Source: Pezizomycotina sp. ARF18 (taxonomy: Eukaryota; Ascomycota). From it: 64,000 bases of DNA. The stretch is taken from NCBI GenBank assembly GCA_002224055.1, contig AZLU01000021.1, forward strand, positions 62,001-126,000, read 5' to 3'. The notes under the pieces are model-generated. The model searched no databases. It worked only from the letters and a program-made list of their open reading frames with translations, and was not told where the DNA came from. Every line of letters begins with the position of its first letter. Positions within the stretch are counted from its first letter, which is position 1. Both the position numbers and the translations under genes were made by a program. Of this stretch, positions 11,706 to 23,676 are shown in pieces.

Positions 11706-14188
11706 ATGTATCCCACAAAGAATACCTCCCGCTACACTGGGTTCTACCTCCTATGGACGTTCTTCGCCATCTTAACGGGCGTCTGCTGGTCCATGCCCGC
11801 CGCGTCCGGGTCGTCGTCGTCGTATGGCTTAGGATCCGCAAGGCTGGTCAAGCGGGTACCCAGGGAGGAAGTGCAGGCCAGGCGCGCGTCTCCTCCGATG
11901 CAGCCCGTGGGGACGCCTACGCCCATCCCCGCCCTGCAGAGGCACCCGCACGACGGCAACGGCACGCTGGAGCTCCAGTTCGCGAGGAAAAACTTAAGTA
12001 TACACCTTGAGATGAAGAGGCGGATTACGCGAAACGTGAGTCAAGGATTTCTTTCCGCTGTGCAATTTTTTTTTTTTTTTTTATATATATAACTTTATGC
12101 ACCGTTTTATGGATATTTGACTGACGCTTTTTTCTTGGGTGGGTTTTGCAGTCTATAACGAATTGAACGCGCAGAACAGCAACTTCAGCGCCGGCGGTCA
12201 CTGGGAGGACATGGTTGCCGTGGGAGTCGCCCTCGGAGCCGGCGTCCCCGCCCTAAAATACCTCAAGGGCCGCCACGAGCTCGGCAAGACCATGGACAAA
12301 TGGCACTCCGAGCAGGACAAAGCTGGATGGACGATAAGAAGATCAAGTGGGACAAAGGCGAAGACCCCGAGGAGCTTAAAAACGACTGGCGCAAATTCAA
12401 CAAGGTCCGCGACAAGAAGATCAAGCAGCTTGAGTTCGAAGCCAACGAGCTCCAGAAGAAAATCAACAAAGCGGAAGGTACCGATCCTGAGAACTACGAG
12501 AAATGGAAGAAGGAGCTCGGGGAGTATGATGATCTGATCGGAAAGATGGAGAATAGCAAGTATACTTCTGCGAGTATGGAGTCGCTGTTGAAGGAGCAGG
12601 CGTCGCTGAAGAAGACCATCGCGGGCGCTACGGGAGAGGCGAAGAATAAAGCTATGGCTAAGCTGGATAACGTCGAAAATGACTTAAGAAAGAACGGCTG
12701 GAAGGCGACGCTAAGACCGGCCTGACCACGAGGGAGTCGAAGGACCGCTACCTCATCAGCGACGAAAGGTACAAGGAACTGAAGGAACTGACCCAGGAAG
12801 AACGAGAAACATGTCGGCCGACGAAGGGCGCGCGTGGGCCGCGAGGAAGAAGGCGCAGGAACACCTCGACAACGGTGAAGAAAGGACAAAGAAGAGCTAC
12901 GGCGACCCAGTCCGAGGCGAAGAAGGCGCTGTCAACGAGGAAAAGTCTTTCGGTCAGAAATTCAAAAAGACCTTCGGCATAAAATCCGACCTCAACACGA
13001 TGCAACACGCAACGCTCGCAGAAAAGGACATGAAAGCGAGCTACGAAAGGAACTCCAGGACATCGAAAAGAAGCTGGACATGGCGCAGAACGAAGGCCGG
13101 AAGGGCTTCTTCGACAAGACCACCCGGAAATGGAAGAAGACCTTCACGAGCGATCAGGAGATTGAAGACCTAGAGAGCCGTAAAGCCGGACTCCAGCGCC
13201 GCTAAAGAACGTAGATAGCAAGCTCAGGGAGCCGTACCAGGACTCCCATGACCTCTACGAAAAGGGACAGCTGGAAGGCGACATGAAGAAAGCCGACGCC
13301 GAAATCGGCAAACTTGAGAACCCCAAGTGTACAACAAGATAGCCTTCTGGAAGAGCAAGGCCAACAGGGACAGTCGCCTCAGGGACCTGAAGGAGCAAAA
13401 GGCTGAGCTCCAGAGCAAGCTCGAAAAAGTGAATCGAAGCTTAAGGCGCAGAAGGAGACCAGCATGCCTAAGGAAGAGAAGCCCGCCGAGGTACCTGAGA
13501 AGGAGCCAGGGAAGCCCGTCGAGAAGCCCGTCGAGAAGCCCACTATACCAACGGAGAAGAGTGTTGCCGCCGATTCAGGGAAGTCGGACGAGTTAAGCCG
13601 AAACCCTGATACTCTGGCAACCTCCATCGAGAGCCCGTACAAAAGCGGAAGAGGAAGAGCGGGGCGCAAAAGAGGAAGGCGAAAAAAGAAAATGAGAGGA
13701 AGGAGCAAGAAGAAAAGGATAAGAAAGTGAAGGAGCAAGAGCAGCAGCAAAGAGAGGTTGAAGGGAAAAACGAAGATAAGTCGCCGACGGGTAACTCCCA
13801 GATTCAACAGGCGGAAACAAAAGAAGTACCGGGGACGGAACAACCAGTAACGGAACAGAAGCCAGCGAGCGCTAACCCCCTAGAGAACGCGGTGGAGGGC
13901 GAAGAGCCCCCGACTGTGGAAGTACCGAAGGTCCCGGCCGTAAACCCCCTGGAAGCGGCGGTCGACAGCGGCAGCGGCGCGCAAGGCATGTTTAATAATA
14001 TGGTGGATAACTCCAACGCGATGCAGCAAGCCGGTAACGTCCTCGGTGCTGATGGCCAAGCGGGTTACAATACCGCCCTGAAGGGCGAGCAAGCCCTAGT
14101 GAGCGGGACCGAAGATGCTTCCAGATTGGGTACCGTGGCAGAAGACGAGGCCTCGAAACTTCTTGGTTTGGTCGAAGGAGCGCGCTAG
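11706..14188 (+). CDS. Gene E: very large secreted coiled-coil protein
   Basis: Unrecognised, about 790 residues. The N-terminus is a signal peptide or signal anchor (GFYLLWTFFAILTGVCWSMP) followed by a Ser/Gly stretch and a dibasic site, ARLVKR, near residue 50 (possible Kex2 cleavage). An intron lies at about 12036-12151 (GTGAGT donor, TTTTGCAG acceptor). Then comes a short hydrophobic Ala/Gly/Val segment (DMVAVGVALGAGVPALKYL) and a long Lys/Glu-rich coiled coil (KNDWRKFNKVRDKKIKQLE, EANELQKKINKAEG, KELQDIEKKLDMAQNEG, KEQKAELQSKLEKVNR). A Pro/Glu linker repeats EKPVEKPVEKP. The C-terminus has two copies of a NPLE-[NA]-AV motif and an Ala/Gly-rich tail ending LGLVEGAR. At least six frame slips. 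The hydrophobic segment inside a secreted coiled-coil protein is odd and might insert in a membrane. Confidence 0.65.
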
Positions 14189-15853
14189 CGGCCTAAGTCT
14201 GCCACTACTACTTATTTTGTTCTAAGGGCATTTATTATTGTTTACAGACTCAGAAAAGGGACAAGTTAAAAAGAAAAAGAGAAAAGAAATAACATCTCAA
14301 GTCATGATTATCTCAGATCTCCTATAATTCTACTCCTTGAAAATGTTAATAGTATACTTAAGTAATGGCTTTATTGTATCGTCTGGTCTTGTAAGCTTAC
14401 ATATAAATATTACCACCGAAATATATTTAGTCTTAATTATCTCTATTGCTGAGATTGAAGATTTGAAACCCCCCCCCCTTCTTCCCCTTCCCCTTCTCTC
14501 TTCCACTAGTCAACGTGGTGTTACTTATGGTACTCTGATATAATTAGAGAGGAATTACTCTCCTTCTTTTCCCCCTTACTTATAAAGAGTGTAAAAAGAA
14601 GATTCGTATGTGCGAGGTATATTACGGAGACCAATAAAAAAGACGCAATGCATTAATGGAGTAACGATTTAGTCTCCGGATTACCCAAGGAGAGGACTTC
14701 AAAGTTAATTATACTTACACGGCTATTTTAGATATAACAATACGACGCTTTTTGATGTTGGTGATTTTCATGAGATGAATTTTCGCTGCAAGAATGCTAG
14801 CATATTCTTTAAGCTTCTAGATCTGTTGAGCTGCTAAAAATATAGAACGGTTATTCCCATCTAAAGTCTCATGTCTCTAGTCAATCCGGTACTCTTTTTC
14901 CCATCTCAAGCAGGTTTAAGTATAGTATCGTTATAACGTTAACAAAGGGACCTCCAGTTAAAGTAGTATTGCTCATAAGTTTAAAGTAGGAGCTCAAAGG
15001 TAAGAGGTCTATCATATTATGATTCGCTGTCATACTTTTCCCTCGACACAGGATCGTCCGTTCGGTTGGTCTTAAGATGACAATGGTGTAGCAGTTTCAA
15101 AGGCTTTCTTTACATTTAAAGGCATTGGCCGGTATGAAAGCTGTTTACGATGTAGACTATGAGAAAGAATCAAGCTCATGTCGTAATCCGAGTATTGCAA
15201 AGGATACTGTAGACGGAATGTATTATTCATTCGAATTCCTACCCACGGAAGTTTACTATACGCGTATACGGCAAGTAGAAGTTCAAACCCAATTTCTATT
15301 TTCGAGACTAAAGCAATGCTCCGAATGGATGGATAGATACAAGACCCGATAATAGAATTGCAAAATGGCTAAGTGGGACGAATAGGACGACGTGCGCGAC
15401 AGATTAACATGAAGCTACCTAGAAAATTAGGTACCACGTAGAAAAAGCGCCTAGGCGTTTAAATGACTCCTGGGTATTCAAACTGGAGTGTAGTTACACA
15501 GAGTATCTCGTTAACCGAGTGAACAAACGCGCCATCAACGACCTGACCTCCATGAAATATGTAAATCCATATATACACCTGTAAGGATCTCAATATACAC
15601 ACAGCAGAGATCTATCCGTACCCGCGGTTAGTCTATCGCGGTTTGATTCTCGGCGGTGAAGATGCCGCACTTCCGCGGCTACGTTAAAGCCACAGAATCT
15701 TATTGGGTAAGCCACATTTAGCTATAGTGCTCTAGCCACAGATATAATCTTTTTTTTTTTATTTTTATTTTATTTTATTTTTTTTGGTATTGACATCATT
15801 TTCCGGCACTAAAAGAAGGAAAGGTGGCGGAAGGTGCGGGCGTCGTCTCCAAA
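14189..15853. other. Gene-free AT-rich stretch
   Basis: AT-rich, with a C/CT tract at 14468-14498 and homopolymeric T at 15749-15783. A 75-codon plus-strand frame at 15125-15352 (MKAVYDVDYEKESSSCRNPS) looks mildly protein-like but has no supporting splice sites or motif. No RNA gene seen. Confidence 0.4.
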
Positions 15854-15868
15854 GTTCGAGAATGTTCC
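15854..15868 (+). promoter_or_regulatory. Heat-shock element upstream of the HSP40 gene
   Basis: The sequence GTTCGAGAATGTTCC contains three perfectly spaced inverted pentamers, TTC-nn-GAA-nn-TTC, the consensus binding site of heat-shock factor (HSF). It lies about 510 nt upstream of the J-protein start, in the same intergenic region. Binding is inferred. Confidence 0.6.
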
Positions 15869-16120
15869 CTCCTCCTCCGAGTCCTCCCCTTCCTTTATCA
15901 CCCACCAAAACTGCCTCGAAAAAAAAAAAAAAAAATTTAAAAAATAAATAAAAGAAGGGCTCTTACAAAAATTAATATTTTTAATTTACTACTCTTTTAT
16001 TCTTGAAAAAAAAAAAAAAAAACTCTTTTTTTTTCTCCTCTTCTTTTCTTCCTTTCTTTTCTTCCTTTCTATTCTTCCTTTCTATTATTCCTTCAGCATA
16101 ATTTCTTCTCTACATCCTTA

Positions 16121-16130
16121 TTATATATAA
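16121..16130 (+). promoter_or_regulatory. TATA box and pyrimidine-rich leader of the HSP40 gene
   Basis: TTATATATAA lies 251 nt upstream of the ATG. It is preceded by a long CT-rich tract (16022-16105, TTCTTTCCTT-like units) typical of strong fungal promoters. From about 16140 to 16380 the sequence is C-rich and gene-free, consistent with a 5' UTR. Confidence 0.5.
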
Positions 16131-16380
16131 ACCAGATCAACAGTACTGTTGTTCTGTCTGCCTTTAGTTCCATCTATCTCTCATCATTCATCACCACCTT
16201 GAAAAGAGTCATAGAAACCTGAAGGATCAACTCATTCGCTGGGGAGATACCCTCCATCGTTACCTTACTTACCGCCAATTCCAAGATCACGTCACGCACA
16301 CGACATTGACGAATCACTTTGCGGACACCTCATCCCTTTCCCCCGAAAACCACACTCCTCCCTCCTAGATCCACAACAAG

Positions 16381-17590
16381 ATGGGTAAAGACTACTACAA
16401 CATACTGGGCGTCTCCAAGACGGCCAACGATGACGAGCTCAAGAAAGCGTACAAGAAGCTCGCGCTGAAATGGTAAACTCCCTACAACACCTCTCTTTTC
16501 ATCTATTCTGGAGAGTTTTTTTCGACTGACCTTGCATGTGTTAAATATTTTTTTTTTTTTTTTTTTTTAGGCATCCCGACCGTAACCTCAAGAACAAAGA
16601 AGAATCGGAAAAGAAGTTCAAGGAGATCAGCGAAGCCTTCGAGGTCCTCTCCGACCCGCAGAAGAGGACAATCTACGACCAGGTCGGCGAGGAAGGGCTG
16701 AAGGGCGGCGGCGTACTCCCCCGGGAGCCGGAGGAATGCCCGCCGGCGGATTCCCAGGCATGGGCGGCATGGGCGGCGCAGGCGGTATGCCTTTCTTCTC
16801 GTTCTCGACCACCGGCGGCGGTCCCGGAGGAGCGGGTCGCGGGTTCAAGCCGACGGCCGCGGAGGACATATTCGCGCAGTTCTTCGGCGGCGCCTCGCCG
16901 TTCGAGCACTTCGCAGGCGGCCACGCGGGCCACCCCGGCCACTCCTCCAGCTCGAGCTTCGACATGGACATGGACGACGACATGGGCGGCGCCCGCGGCT
17001 TCGGCGGTATGCCAGGAGGTTTTCCAGGAGGAATGCCCGGCGGCCGGCGGCCACGGCATGCGCGGCCGCCCGCACTCCGATTCCTTCACGCACAACCTCA
17101 ACGTCACCCTCGAGGAGCTGTACACCGGCGCGACTAAAAAGCTCAAGCTCACGCAACCGGGAGACCCCGCCAACCGAAGGTAATCTCTATCAACATCAAA
17201 CCCGGTTGGAAGTCCGGACGAAAGTAAAGTACGATAAAGCGTACGCCGCCGCGGGGGGTCACATGAAGGACGTACAGATTATCTTGCAGGAACAGCCGCA
17301 CGCTGTTTTCAAGCGCGATGGGACGACCTCAAGGCGGACATGTCGATTACGCTCGCAGAGGCGCTGGGGGCCCTCGACCGGACGATTACGGCGCTGGACG
17401 GGAGGAAGGTACCGATCAAGATGGCGGGGAAAGTTATCCAGCCGGTCAGACCGTCAAGAAGACCGGCGAGGGTATGCCGAACCAGAAGACGGGCCAGAAG
17501 GGAGATCTTTACATTACGTTCAAGGTCGAGATGCCGACGAAGCTTACGGAGAAGCAGATGTCGGATATCCGCGCTATCCTCAAGTCGTAA
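16381..17590 (+). CDS. Class B J-protein (HSP40), Sis1/Psi1/DNAJB1 type
   Basis: This HSP70 co-chaperone delivers unfolded clients to cytosolic Hsp70 and stimulates its ATPase. Exon 1 (16381-16472) opens [20 protein letters not shown], the J-domain start. A 98-nt intron (16473-16570) splits the Trp codon just before the HPD motif (W-HPDRN), the Hsp70-activating signature. The J-domain ends near [14 protein letters not shown] Gly/Phe-Gly/Met region follows ([18 protein letters not shown]) with an acidic [10 protein letters not shown] patch. The C-terminal substrate-binding domain has [17 protein letters not shown] and later [25 protein letters not shown], ending IRAILKS. No Cys-rich zinc domain is present, which makes it class B. 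At least four one-base losses (for example near 16711-16725, 17045 and 17320) interrupt the frame, yet every motif is kept. The length of about 370 residues is normal for the family. Confidence 0.9.
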
Positions 17591-20500
17591 ACGGCAATAC
17601 TTTCGTGGATAGATTGTTAAGTTATAGATCTCGCCGGATTAGTCCCTAAAAATTCTCCTTATATGTTTTTACCTTTCCCTTTCTTGTCTTAAGAGACATT
17701 ACCGATTAGCTCTATGCCAGTTGTTTTCCTTTTTCTATATTCTCTTCTTGCTTTATGCTTATTCAAACCTTCCTTTATTTTCCTCTCTCAAAGAATCATT
17801 AATTGTAATAACTGTCTATAAACATTTGTTTCTTGTTTGTTTATCATGCTCTTTATCGATATTGCCGTTTTATAGTTGTTTTATTCTATTCCGTTCAAAA
17901 TCGATTAATATTTCAGAAAAGTTTTATATCATGGCGTTTGGGATTCCTATTTTTCTTCGCTTCCTTGTTCCTATAACCAATTATCTATTAGCTCTAGGGT
18001 TTTTTTCTTTCCGTGAATTTTATGACTGTCTGCATTGATACATGTCTTTATTATTAGGCGGCGGTACTGATTGGTTTTATCGTGGACCATGCTTGTCCGT
18101 GTCCTTCCTCTCCCGTTTGATACGAGGTTCTACCTAGCCTTTTCTTTTGACGCTTCCTTTATGATATCATATATCCTGTTCCTTTTCTTTATACATCCTT
18201 CTCTCTCAAGTTCATTTCGTGTATCTAGTTTGTTTTCTTATATCCATTTGTGGTTGGCCTGGAAGCAAAGTCGATTTCCACAAAATTCAAAAAATTAAAA
18301 TTATATGCCTCATAACAAAGCCTAAGACTATCTTCAACTACTTAAGTAACTGTTGCTGCAATTATCAGCGTGCGTGAAAGAGCAGTGTACTCTCCCTGTT
18401 TCTTCACGGCCATTGGCCATGTACTGTCGTATCATCTGTACGGGAGTTGCGCGGCCACATCTTGACATACCGATAGGTGATCTAAAGTATTATGTATAAA
18501 TAAGTTCAGGCCAGTTAGCCTTTGACGTATGTATTCAAATGCTGCTATTATGTGGGAAAGGATAAGAACATGGTATGATCGCTTTTCGTTTTCTTTCCAA
18601 AAGAAAAAAAGTAAATTTATAACAGCTACTATTTTTTATTTTTTTATTTTTGAATATTATTTTGAAAAAAAGGAGAGCTAACTGTCCGCTGAATCAAAGA
18701 TATCGATATTTCGACACATAATAACTGTTCCCTAATTACTTAATGACATGCTTAAGCCATTTATTCTTTTTCTTTTCTTTTCTTTTCTTTCTTTTCTTTT
18801 CTTTCTTTTCTTTTCTTTTCTTTTCTTTTCTTTTCTTTTAAACATTCTTTTTCCCCCGCTCCCACATTGCATCGCCATTAGTAATGCAGTATCAACTACT
18901 CCAATTACGAATTTCAGAAGCGTTTGTCGTGAACTTAAACGCAATTGTGGGAAGAGAAAGACAACGGAGCCACCAGAAAGAGTAGGCTAGACTACCTTTT
19001 ACGGTAAATGAGAAGGGTAAGGATAGGTCCTCAGCACAATAGAATACAACTTCTAAACAAAGAGGGGAGGGTGGGGGAAGAATGGTAACTATATAATTGA
19101 CAATGTCAAACTTCCCATTATAAAGGGAGCGAGGTGCTTACGCGGTCTTGCGTAAAAGAAGTTGAAGAGATGGCTTTCTCATTATCGCAAATATGGGTGT
19201 CTTCCTTTTAACTCCCAAACTTCGCTGCCACGAAGCTTTTCCTTGGTCTAGCTTGAGGCGGGCATGTTTACACGAATAAGATGATACTTTGGGTGAAGGA
19301 AGTTGGCCTATATATTGAAAATTCAAGGAGCCAGTGCATTATATGTAATCTTCCAGACGGCGTAAGTCTGTTTCAACTGGACTTGGAGATTATTCTTCCC
19401 GCAGGAAGAAAAATTAAGCGAAGCAGCTGTTAGTATTTTATTCCCTTGTGGAATGTAGAACCTATAGGAGTGGGAGTACGCGTTTGCTTACAGTTTTCAT
19501 TCTATAGTCAACTGCCGCGCAGGGAATCCGCGTTCTTGACGCGGTGTCCTAATTTCCTCGAGGTCAGAAGGTTAACGTAGAATCCTGTCCCTTGGGGTAC
19601 TCTCGAGCATTTTAAACGAATTCAATTTTGCTTCATAGCGTTCAATTACCATTGCGAGGTGTAATAAAACCACGACGTAATGGACCGGTCCCGAAAGCAA
19701 AAAGAAAGGGACTTGATAGCCAAATCAAAACCAACGTCATTCATGAAATGGCATCAACCAAATCAGTAATATAGAATACTAGTTTCCTATGTAACACGCT
19801 AATACATTGGTTTGAAGGGAAAACGAAAGTCACAATTTACGTTGATGTATTCAACTCCAATTGATCATAGTTCAAGTCTTTCGAGCGTAGTGCTGAGAAA
19901 TTCTCAGAGGACCGAGTATTAGAAAAAATATATATGTAGAACGATAGAAACATGCATCTGTGGAAGAATAGGAAGACTATCGTGACTGATTAGCCTTACG
20001 AACAAAAATGGGCTGAAATGTATGAGCCACTGTTGGCGATATTTGAGCCTTGAATAGATATCTTGGAAAAAATTAGAGCTACTTCTCGGCCGGAAGAGAA
20101 AAAGACAATCAATGATGACGAGAGCAGAAAAAATATTTTTAATAAAATAATATAGCGCCTTTTATTGGATAATCGGACGGATCGTTTCTTGCTGCGTATT
20201 TGATGATCACCGGCTAATATTGAATTGTCAATAATTGTAGAAAGTGGTGAGATTGATATTCTGAGAAGGCTAATGTTGCTGTATACTGTTTTTGGGAATG
20301 TTTTTTTTTTCTTACGGTTCAAAGTTTATACGTGTATTCTCGAGGCGCAGCACGGACACCTACGCGGAATTAGACATCTGAAGCTAATCTTTCAAAATAA
20401 AAAACGACGACGACGCCAACCAATACCAAGAAAGTTCTGACATTGCATTAGCGACAAGTATACATGATAGTGGAGGATCAGGATTGTTTAGTTGGATCCG

Positions 20501-21419
20501 GATCCTTATCGTTATTCTCTCAAGACCATGCATTATTGACTTCAGTCAACGTGCGTTTTGTGTCACATATAGATTAGCTTACACTGCCCCTCCATATCGT
20601 GGCCAGGTAAGAGAGAATAAGCAGTTATAGCTTGGCACTTACGATAGTTCTAGGGATCTGATCTCTTGTTGTTTACCGCTTTAATACTTGGAAAGCTCTT
20701 TCTCAGACACCACGTTTTTCGGAAACAGTCTCAACTATATATCGTTGTTCGGGAGTGACTTAACCCACTTTTTGGTCCGATACCCGAGGCGCGGAAGTAT
20801 AACGAGAATATATTGGAGTCCGTTTCTCCGATATTGTGGGGCCTATATCGTATTAATCCTCGGAAAGTAGAGTAACCAGTTCCTGGAAATATATCCACAT
20901 TTGTGTTACGGAGTTTGCAACGTTTTATCATGGGTAAACTTTCAGATCGCGAGAAGTAGTAGTAACTATATTCTTCACTGTTGTCCGCCTTCCCACCGCG
21001 GACAAAAACCGTGGTAGCTTTCCCAATAATTATCCTGGCACCCAATCGTATAATCAGTCCGTTTCCGGTAAAGCTTTACCCTTGCGGCCCACTCTGCCTT
21101 CATTTGAATACGCGGCCCTAAAAAGTCCTTACTGAACGTGTGGACCCATGTCTAAGATCTCCCACACTCTTCTCTGCGTAGGAGCGACGGTGAGGAGCTT
21201 GGGCGCTTTGGGGGTGCATGCACATGTGTCGTCGAATTCGTGGCGCTGGTAAAAATTGTAGCCCTTTTTGCTAGAATCCAAGAATAGATATATTTTTTGT
21301 TCTTTCGCTAAAGAAATGAGTAAATACTACACCCTCGAGGACTATCGCTTTCGTATAACCCTACAGAACCATATAGGGCTGCCAGAAAGAGCAATGACGA
21401 TGAGCATCATTCACTAGCT
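17591..21419. other. Long AT-rich gene-free stretch
   Basis: Nearly 4 kb without a convincing gene. It contains T-rich and A-rich tracts and the pyrimidine microsatellite listed separately. A 104-codon minus-strand frame at 20731-21045 is the longest clean one, but its composition is not persuasive. No repeat with another part of the window, tRNA or transposase motif was seen. Confidence 0.45.
18763..18839 (+). repeat. TTTTC pyrimidine microsatellite
   Basis: About 77 bp of tandem TTTTC with two TTTC interruptions. It is a simple-sequence repeat in gene-free DNA. Confidence 0.9.
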
Positions 21420-21937
21420 CTAGCGAGAAAATGTGTATTTCGTTGCACACCTTTTTAATATTTTGCTATTCCATAATTGAATTGAGGCTTTGAGTTGGGA
21501 AAATCTGCGGAGCCTCGAGAAGGCTTTTTGTCGTCCGAGAGCCCGTGAGCGAGGCGGTAAAAATCTCGAAAGCGAATAGATCTCAGGCCTTATGAGCAAT
21601 ACGGCTAGAAAAACGATTCTCATCATCCATGAAAATGTTTTATAAAAGACTACCAGCACCGGACGCTTTGAAGTCCATTTCAAATCATCATCAACATTCG
21701 CTATCGCGATCAGTCGCTCGCTTAGTTTGGACTAAATATTTTAGTTTTATATCGTTCGCCGCAGCAAAACACCAACTTACGAGTCACCAGATTCTCTTTT
21801 TTGCGTTGTTCAATCTGTCTGCCTAGCAATTGCATACTATCCTTCAGCCTCTTTTTCCTGTCGGCGCCCATTCGATATAATCGTTTTTTCAGTTCACGAT
21901 ACCAGACCCCAAAGCCATCTTCTGGTTTTTCAGTCAT
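21420..21937 (-). CDS. Possible two-exon small basic protein
   Basis: Unrecognised and uncertain. The first exon (21937-21781) would encode MTEKPEDGFGVWYRELKKRL and a basic helix ending KKENLVT. A good donor (GTAAGT at 21780) and a TAG acceptor at 21701 enclose an 80-nt intron with an AAACTAAG-like branch point. The phase agrees, and the second exon continues with VDDDLKWTSKRPVLVVFYKT, a hydrophobic stretch and a basic tail to a stop at 21420. Unlike its neighbours it needs no frame correction. Composition is AT-rich, so chance is a real alternative. Confidence 0.3.
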
Positions 21938-22355
21938 CAATTCCCTCTCTTTTTTCCCTTCGCTAACCGGAAACACGTTCCGCCGATATCGCGCCTTGTC
22001 GTTGCATTTATCTTGTCGAATTCTGATCCACAATAAAAAAAGGTCTCAAAACACTAGGGGTTGTATAGACTACACTCTAAATAGAAAATCTGGGAGTCGG
22101 GATAACTAGTGTGAGTCTTGACCCACTTTTCAGTAAATAGATCCCGATTGGAGCTCCACCACCGTCACCCAACTCATCTATTTTCGTTCCCCTTAAGAGA
22201 AAAGCAATCCTTTCACATATCTGAAATTACGGCTCCCTTTGGCTGTGGTTTGTTTTTTATTTATATACTTAAGGACTAACATGTCTATCTATCCTGAAAA
22301 AAGTCCAGACGCCCTCGTGCATACGTCGCAATTTTTAGTTCGCTTCCTTGCGAGT

Positions 22356-22363
22356 TATATAAA
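22356..22363 (+). promoter_or_regulatory. TATA box of the RTA1-type gene
   Basis: TATATAAA lies 133 nt before the ATG at 22496 and is followed by an A-rich leader with CAACAA elements, a usual arrangement for a fungal core promoter. Confidence 0.5.
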
Positions 22364-22495
22364 CGAGTCGATCCCCGGACTAGACAATTCGAAAATATCA
22401 AGAAACTGAATATCAACAACAATTCAATAATTCGAATTATACCATAGCAGTACAAAAGAAATATTAGAGAAAGTCAGACTTTCGATAATTCAAAA

Positions 22496-23676
22496 ATGTC
22501 TAACGGACATCACTTCAACGCCACCTTCGACCCTACGAAGTGCAGTAAGTAGATACCCATCTTCTAATGTTTACCTTCATATAAAATTTAGAATACCGAC
22601 TAACAATATTTCTCAACCACTCCAGCCTTCTCAACATGCGACTACAAGCTCACATCCGACTGGCAGTACATCCCAACCTCGGTGAGAACGCCGCTCCTCG
22701 CCATCTTCACCATCTCCTTCACCGCCTTCGCCGTCATGGCATCTACTTCAGAACCTGGGCTACATGATCGCCTCTGTCTGGGAACCTCACTGAAATGATC
22801 GGGTACATCGCCGTATAATGGCGCACAACAACGTCTGGACCACAACGCCTGGCTGCAGCAGTACATCTGCTATCCATCGCCCCGCTTTCCTCACCGCCGG
22901 TATATACCTTACCTTATCACGCATCGTCATTATTCTGGACCAGAGCTTAGCTTTCTGAGGCCGAATAGCTACCAGTACATCTTCTGCGTCTGCGATTTCG
23001 TATCCCTTTGCCTGCAGGGTCTCGGCGGTGGACTGGCGGCTACGGCGAATACTAAAGCCGGAGTCGACGCCGGTTCGCACATCATGCTCGCCGGTATCGC
23101 ATTCCAGGTTTCTCAATGGTAGTCTTCATCATCCTCGCAGGCTTATTCTGGAGGAACTGCGCGAACAATAAAGCACTTCTGGACGAGGATATCGTAAAGT
23201 CGAGGGTTATACACTCGCGGAAGTTCAAGCTGTTTATCTTCGGTCTTGCGGCGGCGATTTTCTTCATTATGATCAGGAATACGTACAGGCTCGTCGAGCT
23301 GGCGCAGGGGTGGCACGGAAAGCTCATTGGGGAGCAGGCGTACTTTACGGCGTTTGAAGGGTTTATGGTTGGTGTTGCGGTGCTGTTGTTGAACGTTTTC
23401 CATCCTGGCGTTTGCTTCCCGGATGGGTATGGACGGCACAGTACTATTACGAGGAAGACTGTTAAGGCTAAGGAGCTATCTAAATGGTCTTCTTTCTTAC
23501 TGCTTTACTCTGATTATTGCCTATCCTTCTCATCACATATCTATGCCCCATATTATCATCGTTTGGTCTCTCATACACAGAACAAAAGCAACACATTGGA
23601 GGATTTTAAACTCAGGTCGGTCTTTGTTTTAGATGGCGAAATATATTCTTCAGCAGTAGCATTTTTGCTTCATTAG
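22496..23676 (+). CDS. RTA1-type lipid-translocating or stress-response 7TM protein
   Basis: A fungal plasma-membrane protein of the RTA1/RSB1 family, linked in yeasts to sphingoid-base export and drug or sterol stress. Exon 1 encodes MSNGHHFNATFDPTKC. The intron at 22545-22625 has GTAAGT and TCCAG ends with matching phase. The following exon carries hydrophobic segments starting TPLLAIFTISFTAFAVMA and GYMIASV; then come SIAPAFLTAGIYLTLSR, the ALCD-like CVCDFVSLCLQGLGGGL, VVFIILAGLFWRNC and FIFGLAAAIFFIMIRNTYR. The family signature IRNTYRLVELAQGWHG is intact at about 23267-23314. I resolve eight one-base losses between 22739 and 23117 (for example CC to C near 22741, GG to G near 22811, TTT to TT near 23112). 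The C-terminus past about 23480 is uncertain and may include an intron. Confidence 0.8.

Noticed and set aside
16381-17590. Calling the HSP40, P450, RTA1, AlkB and permease genes pseudogenes
   Set aside because: All slips are single-base losses with motifs and frame otherwise kept across unrelated genes, which fits assembly error better than decay.
20731-21045. 104-codon minus-strand frame in the gene-free stretch
   Set aside because: No motif, signal peptide or splice support; composition close to the surrounding DNA.
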